Origin: Paramyrothecium sp. XJ0827
Taxonomy: Eukaryota > Ascomycota > Sordariomycetes > Hypocreales > Stachybotryaceae
NCBI GenBank assembly: GCA_020881915.1
Contig: JAJFPB010000006.1
Span: forward strand, 2,604,001-2,668,000
Reading direction: 5' to 3'
Length of the DNA stretch: 64,000 nucleotides
Shown: positions 59,811-64,000 of the stretch, piece after piece
Numbering within the stretch: position 1 is the first letter of the stretch
Layout of the letters: every line of letters starts with the position of its first letter
Translations under genes and position numbers: made by a program
Notes under the pieces: generated by a model
What the model was told of the DNA's origin: nothing
Seen by the model: the letters and a program-made list of their open reading frames with translations, nothing else
Databases searched by the model: none

Positions 59811-61912
59811 ATGCCTAATACCCAGCTAATTACAGACCCTATAGAGGCCTCAACTATTTCCCTTATAGAATTTAATTCTAGTAGGGACCTAGAAGAGACC
59901 CCTAGGGCCCCTACATCTACTACTAGTAGCTCGGCAGCTACAATAGCGACCTATTTCGACCCTAAATATCAGCTAGCATCTACATTAGTATATATATTTA
60001 CAAATAATCTATTTACTAGGGCTCTTTTACCTTATAATAATAATAAGGAAAGAGAGGTCCTATGTAAATGCACTATATAAGTTATTTATTTCTTTATTAT
60101 ATTTTCTTTTCTTTTCTATATATATATAAAGCTTTATTATTATATACTAATATATATATATATCTAGATATAATTTTCAAGCTACTTATAAAGCTAGGAA
60201 ATTAAACTTAATACATTCAAATCTAGCTAGGCATTATCAAAATAATCACCCTGAAATCGCCTATAATAAAAAATCAAAATCAGTTAGAAAAAGAGGTAAG
60301 TTATATTTTATTTTCCCTATTTCCTATATAATATAATATAATATATATACTAATTTAATATAGAAGCCGACCTATTAAGCCCAACTACTACTAGCTCTAC
60401 AATACCTCAAACCCCTAGTAAACGCCTTAGGGATATTATAGCTATAGCAAATCGATTTTCTGAAAAGGAAGCCCTCAATAGGGTCCTAAATTTCTTTATA
60501 GAAAATAATATCTCTTTTAATATTATAGATTCGCCGGCTTTTCAAAGCCTATTATCCTATTATAATAGGTAAGTAAGGGTTTTTATAGTAATTATATATC
60601 CACTTCCCTATATATAATTCCTTTTAAGCCACTACCCTATATCCCCTATACTACTATAATTATTCTTATTTACTTAGTTTATTATATATAAGCTAATATA
60701 TATATATCTATTTAGTAAGGCCCCTATTATTAATAGGAAGAAAATACGATTACTATTATCCGATACCTTCGAAAAGGGCCTTAGGGCCCTAAATAGTCAA
60801 TTAGAAGATAATATTCGATCTAATGGGGCATTTTCCCTTACATTCGATATATGGTCTTCAAATACAGGGGCTTCCTATCTAGGAATTATTGCTATTTTCC
60901 TAGATAGTAATTTTACCTTATATTATAACAGGGTTGGCAAGGCAGGTTAACCTATTCCAGGTTAACCTGATTTATTTTAGGTTAACCTAAAATAGGTTAA
61001 CCTAAAATAGGTTAAACCTGAAATAGGTTAAACCTGATCCAGGTTAACCTATTTTAGGTTATAGGTTAATAGGTTAACCTGTTTCCCAAGCCTGTATTAT
61101 AAGCTTATAAGTAAGTTATTTATTTTATTATATTATTTACTATTATATTATTATATTATCTATATTTATATATATATATATATATAACTAACTACTATTT
61201 AGGCTTTAATGAACTTCAAGAGGCTCATACAGGCCTTAATATTTATAAGGAATTCCTATTTGCCTTATCCCCTTATTCTAGTATTATAGAATATACTATT
61301 TTAAGGTAAGTTTTCTATTTTCCCTTTATTATATTATATATATTATATTATATAATATATATATAGATATATATATATAACTAACTATATAATAGTATTA
61401 CTAGAGATAATGCAACGAATAATAATACCTTTTTACAAGCCTATAAGTCGAATTTAAATATAACCGGAAAATCAATGACTTTTGAGGCCAATATTCGATG
61501 TACAGTACATATAATTAATGTAGTAGCACAAGATATATTATCGGATTTTCTATTATCCGAAAAAACAGCTACTAATTTATCTATTTATATTTATTCAACT
61601 ATAGATGAATTAAATAGAGATCTAGCAGCAGAAATAGAAGATTTAGTATTAAAAGATATATTATTTTCTATATTTTTTCCCCTTTATTAATTTATATATA
61701 TAATAATTATTATATATATATATATTTATATATTTACTAATATCTATTATATATAGATCTTCTAAGCCAAATTCATTAAATAGCATCTCTTATAAAATAT
61801 AGTCAAGAGCCTAGAAAACTATTAGAAGAGGCTATTTTAAAATATAAGGATTCTAATACCTTAGAAACTAAAAAATAATAGATTCCTATAGATAAGTTAT
61901 TTCTAATTCCCT

Positions 61913-61943
<31 letters not shown>

Positions 61944-63149
61944 ATATAATTACTAATAATATTATATAGATATAGTAACCCGTTGGAATTCGACTTTTTT
62001 TATGCTTGAGGCTACTATTAAATTAAAAGAGCCTCTTTCCTATATATATAGAAATACTACTAATAAGGAATTTAAAAATATATTCCTAACCGAAATTAAC
62101 TGGGAAAAAACCTAGGCCCTAGCTAACCTATTTAGGGTTTTTTTAAGGCCTTCAGAAATATTACAAGGCCAGCTATATATAACACTTCCAGAAAGTCTCT
62201 TATATATATATCTATTATATAAGGACTTAAATCATTATAAGGAAAAGTATACTAAAATAGTTACTAATCCTAATTATAAGGAATATGTAAGTTATTTTCC
62301 TATTTTTATTTTTATTATTATTATATATACTAATATATATATTTAGAAGGACTTTTTTACCTATTTAGGATCCTCTATTTCTAAGGGCCTAGCTAAATTA
62401 GAGAAATATTTCCCTAATAAGCTAGTAGCTAGGGGCCCTAAGGGTCTTACTAGCTATAAATCCTATATAATAGCCCTTATATTAGATCCTAGGCATCAAT
62501 TACGGCATTTTAAACCTAGGGAAATATTATATTATTATCCTACTATTAAATTAGATACTATTAAGCTAATTATAGTAGAATATAATAAGTAAGTAAATTC
62601 CATATATATATATATATATATATATATAACTAATATTATTTATAGGCTTAAAGGGTCTTCTAATACTACTATATCTTTTAATGAACTAGTAGATAATAGC
62701 CCTAGGCCTATATCTTCTAAAGGCTCTATGTCTGCCTTAGAAGATGAATTATATATAGATAATAGTCATAATACTAATAATAGTGATGAATTATCTTTAT
62801 ATTTTAAAGATAAATGTGTTCCTAAGTATATAAGTTATTTATATTATTTCCCCCTATTTTTCCCTATTTTATTACTATTATTATTATATTTTTACTAACT
62901 ATTATATAGACTAATATATTAGCTTGGTGGAAATTATATATTGATCGATTTCCTATATTATCTATATTAGCTAGGCATAATCTAGCTATTCCGGCTATAT
63001 CTGCTGCTATTGAGGCTATATTTTCTACTAGTAATAATATTATTACTAAGCAAAGGTCTTAATTATATTTAGATATAGTTAGGGAATTAATATTATTAAA
63101 GAGCTAGAAATATAGGGATTTTAAGAGTTTAAAGGAGGATTTAAATTAG
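59811..63149 (+). pseudogene. hAT transposase, multi-exon, broken
   Basis: Pieces in order: N-terminal MPNTQLITDPIEAST; remains of a BED-type zinc finger (CKC, then NLARHYQNNHPEI, 60045-60290); FSLTFDIWSSNTGASYLGI with the first catalytic Asp (about 60835); TRDNATNNNTFLQAY with the second (about 61400), IRCTVHIINVVAQDIL; VTRWNSTFFMLEA; ALILDPRHQLRHF; and the C-terminal dimerisation block LAWWKLYIDRFP ... AIPAISAAIEAIFST. Introns such as 60296-60363 and 60569-60715 have clean GTAAGT and TAG borders. In-frame stops at 62113, 63060 and 63105, a doubtful first splice donor and the inserted element at 60929 show that it cannot be functional as read. Confidence 0.85.
60929..61094. mobile_element. 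hAT-type miniature element E4 nested in the transposase (166 bp)
   Basis: Left end CAGGGTTGGCAAGGCAGGTT, right end in reverse CAGGCTTGGGAAACAGGTT. The interior is an array of AGGTTAACCT-type words. A perfect 8-bp target duplication TATTATAA is at 60921-60928 and 61095-61102. It splits a transposase exon just after FTLYY; the exon resumes and soon reaches a GTAAGT donor at 61111. Confidence 0.93.
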
Positions 63150-63203
63150 TATTATATAGTTTTTATATTCCCTATTATTATAGTATTTTTATAGTATTTT
63201 TAT

Positions 63204-63296
63204 AGCTAGTTATATAGCTATTTAAACTAAAGTGTAGTTTAGAGCGAATTAGAGCTTAAGGAATTATTTAAGTTTAAAAGTACTATATATAGCTAT

Positions 63297-63327
<31 letters not shown>

Positions 63328-63500
63328 GTATTATATATATTATAACTATATATAGTATTTATATAAATATTTATAGATCTAGATATATTTTAAATAGCTA
63401 GATATATAGCTATTTAAACTAAAGTACAATTTAGGGCGAATTAGAGCTTAAGGCATTATCTAATTTCAAAAGTACTATATATAGCTATTACATATATATA
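63204..63500. repeat. Right subterminal repeats of the hAT element, two inverted copies
   Basis: Units at about 63204-63300 and 63395-63500 read AATTAGAGCTTAAGG on the plus strand, the reverse complement of the left-side units, followed by (TA)n runs. Confidence 0.83.
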
Positions 63501-63783
63501 TATATATATTAGAAAATATTATATATATTATAATTATATAAAAGATTTATATAAATATTTATAGATGTATATATATTTATATCTTTATTCTATAGTATAT
63601 TTAGAGCTTTATTATATATTATATTTATTTTATATATAATTTAATAGGTAACTAAAATTTAGTTATTAGTTAACTAAAAATTTAGTTAAATAAAAATTAG
63701 TTAACTAAAATTTAGTTAACTAAAACTTAGTTAGAATAAAAATTAGTTAATTAAAATTTAGTTAACTAATCTTCCCAAGCCTG

Positions 63784-63981
63784 AATATAGCTAATAAGGA
63801 ATTTAAAAATATCTTCCTATCCGAGCTTAATTGGGCTAAAACCGAGGCCCTAGTAACCCTATTTAAGGTCTTCCTAAGGCCTTCAATTCAACTACAGGGT
63901 CAGCTATATATAACACTTCCTGAAAGTCTCTTATATATATATCAACTATATAAAGATTTAAATAAATATTAGGTTAAATAT
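63784..63981 (+). pseudogene. Fragment of a second hAT transposase copy
   Basis: Parallels 62050-62250 of the main copy: NKEFKNIFL, NWAKTEALVTLFKVFLRPS, GQLYITLPESLLYIYQLYKDLN. It reads GAG at 63844-63846 where the main copy has the stop TAG (62113-62115). Both sides are cut by element ends (63783 and 63982). Confidence 0.8.
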
Positions 63982-64000
63982 CAGGCTTGGGAAACTGGTT
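63982..64000. mobile_element. Start of another element with CAGGCTTGGGAA end (truncated by window)
   Basis: CAGGCTTGGGAAACTGGTT begins inside the second transposase fragment. The preceding octamer TTAAATAT would be its target duplication; the other end is outside the window. Confidence 0.7.

Larger units (their letters stand above)
58578..63783 (+). mobile_element. hAT-family DNA transposon, near full length, degenerate
   Basis: Left end CAGGCTTGGGAAGGTTAATT; right end in reverse CAGGCTTGGGAAGATTAGTT, an inverted pair. Left subterminal DNA repeats GGTTAACC-like words, the right has AGTTAACT-like words. Next inward come subterminal repeats: three on the left, two inverted on the right. Between lies a transposase gene (59811-63149). 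Flanking octamers do not match: CCTATAAT on the left lies in family B; AATATAGC on the right lies in another hAT copy. The unit may therefore be a recombinant of two elements. Confidence 0.7.
52350..64000. other. AT-rich, RIP-type repeat block
   Basis: To the window end the DNA is dominated by A and T (by eye about nine bases in ten up to 58260). In 52400-58260 the dinucleotides CA, TG and CG are almost absent while TA is everywhere, the expected outcome of C-to-T mutation at CpA (RIP). Remaining C residues are mostly followed by T or C. The interval contains repeat family B, hAT-related elements and (TA)n runs; no intact gene. The part from 58260 on keeps more C and G, so it was mutated less or arrived later. 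Confidence 0.85.

Noticed and set aside
52350..64000. CRISPR-like or mitochondrial DNA origin for the AT-rich block
   Set aside because: No spacer array; the hAT transposase with spliceosomal introns and target duplications shows nuclear transposon DNA.
52350..64000. Centromere core
   Set aside because: AT-rich RIP blocks can be centromeric in related fungi, but sequence alone cannot separate this from other heterochromatin.

Overview
This window is nuclear DNA of a filamentous ascomycete, most likely a Sordariomycete and plausibly Hypocreales. The evidence is short GT-AG introns (about 50-80 nt) with CTAAC/CTGAC-type branch sites, orthologues of fungal housekeeping genes in every reconstructed model, and a sharp change from a roughly half-GC gene region to an extremely AT-rich block with the marks of repeat-induced point mutation (RIP). 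The species is not identified. Gene models were spliced by hand; in each the exon lengths sum to a whole number of codons.

Positions 1-51800 hold 22 protein genes with no shared pathway. Mitochondrial functions are well represented: cardiolipin synthase (CRD1), tRNA uridine modification (MTO1), the ERMES subunit MMM1, a FUN14 protein, tryptophanyl-tRNA synthetase (MSW1), ribosomal protein uS10m, and an aminopeptidase P that may be dual-targeted. Secretory and membrane genes are VPS45, RCE1, ALE1, VRG4, a Derlin, SEC15 and the SUN-like SLP1. Nuclear and regulatory genes are CENP-A, an importin-13/Kap122-type karyopherin, FCF2, hapE and mei2. The rest are methionine-salvage ADI1, a short-chain dehydrogenase and a serine-rich membrane protein of unknown function. 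A 3.5-kb stretch without a gene lies at 9214-12725. Several spacers carry clusters of GGTACC/CCTACC-type motifs.

At 52053-52349 a perfect 33-copy, 9-bp tandem repeat marks the boundary. From there to the window end (about 11.7 kb) the DNA is A/T-dominated. Its first part (52350-58577) has four copies of one RIP-degraded repeat. Into these, small elements with CAGGCTTGGGAA-type inverted ends and 8-bp target duplications have inserted. From 58578 to 63783 lies a less mutated hAT-family DNA transposon: TIR-like ends, subterminal repeats (three on the left, two inverted on the right), and a broken multi-exon transposase with (TA)n-rich introns. A 166-bp non-autonomous relative sits inside a transposase exon with a perfect 8-bp duplication. 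A fragment of a second hAT copy follows and is itself interrupted by another element start at 63982.

The most interesting material is this transposon block: a hAT family with its miniature derivatives, nested insertions, an empty-site paralogue, and unexplained flank disagreement around the full-length copy.
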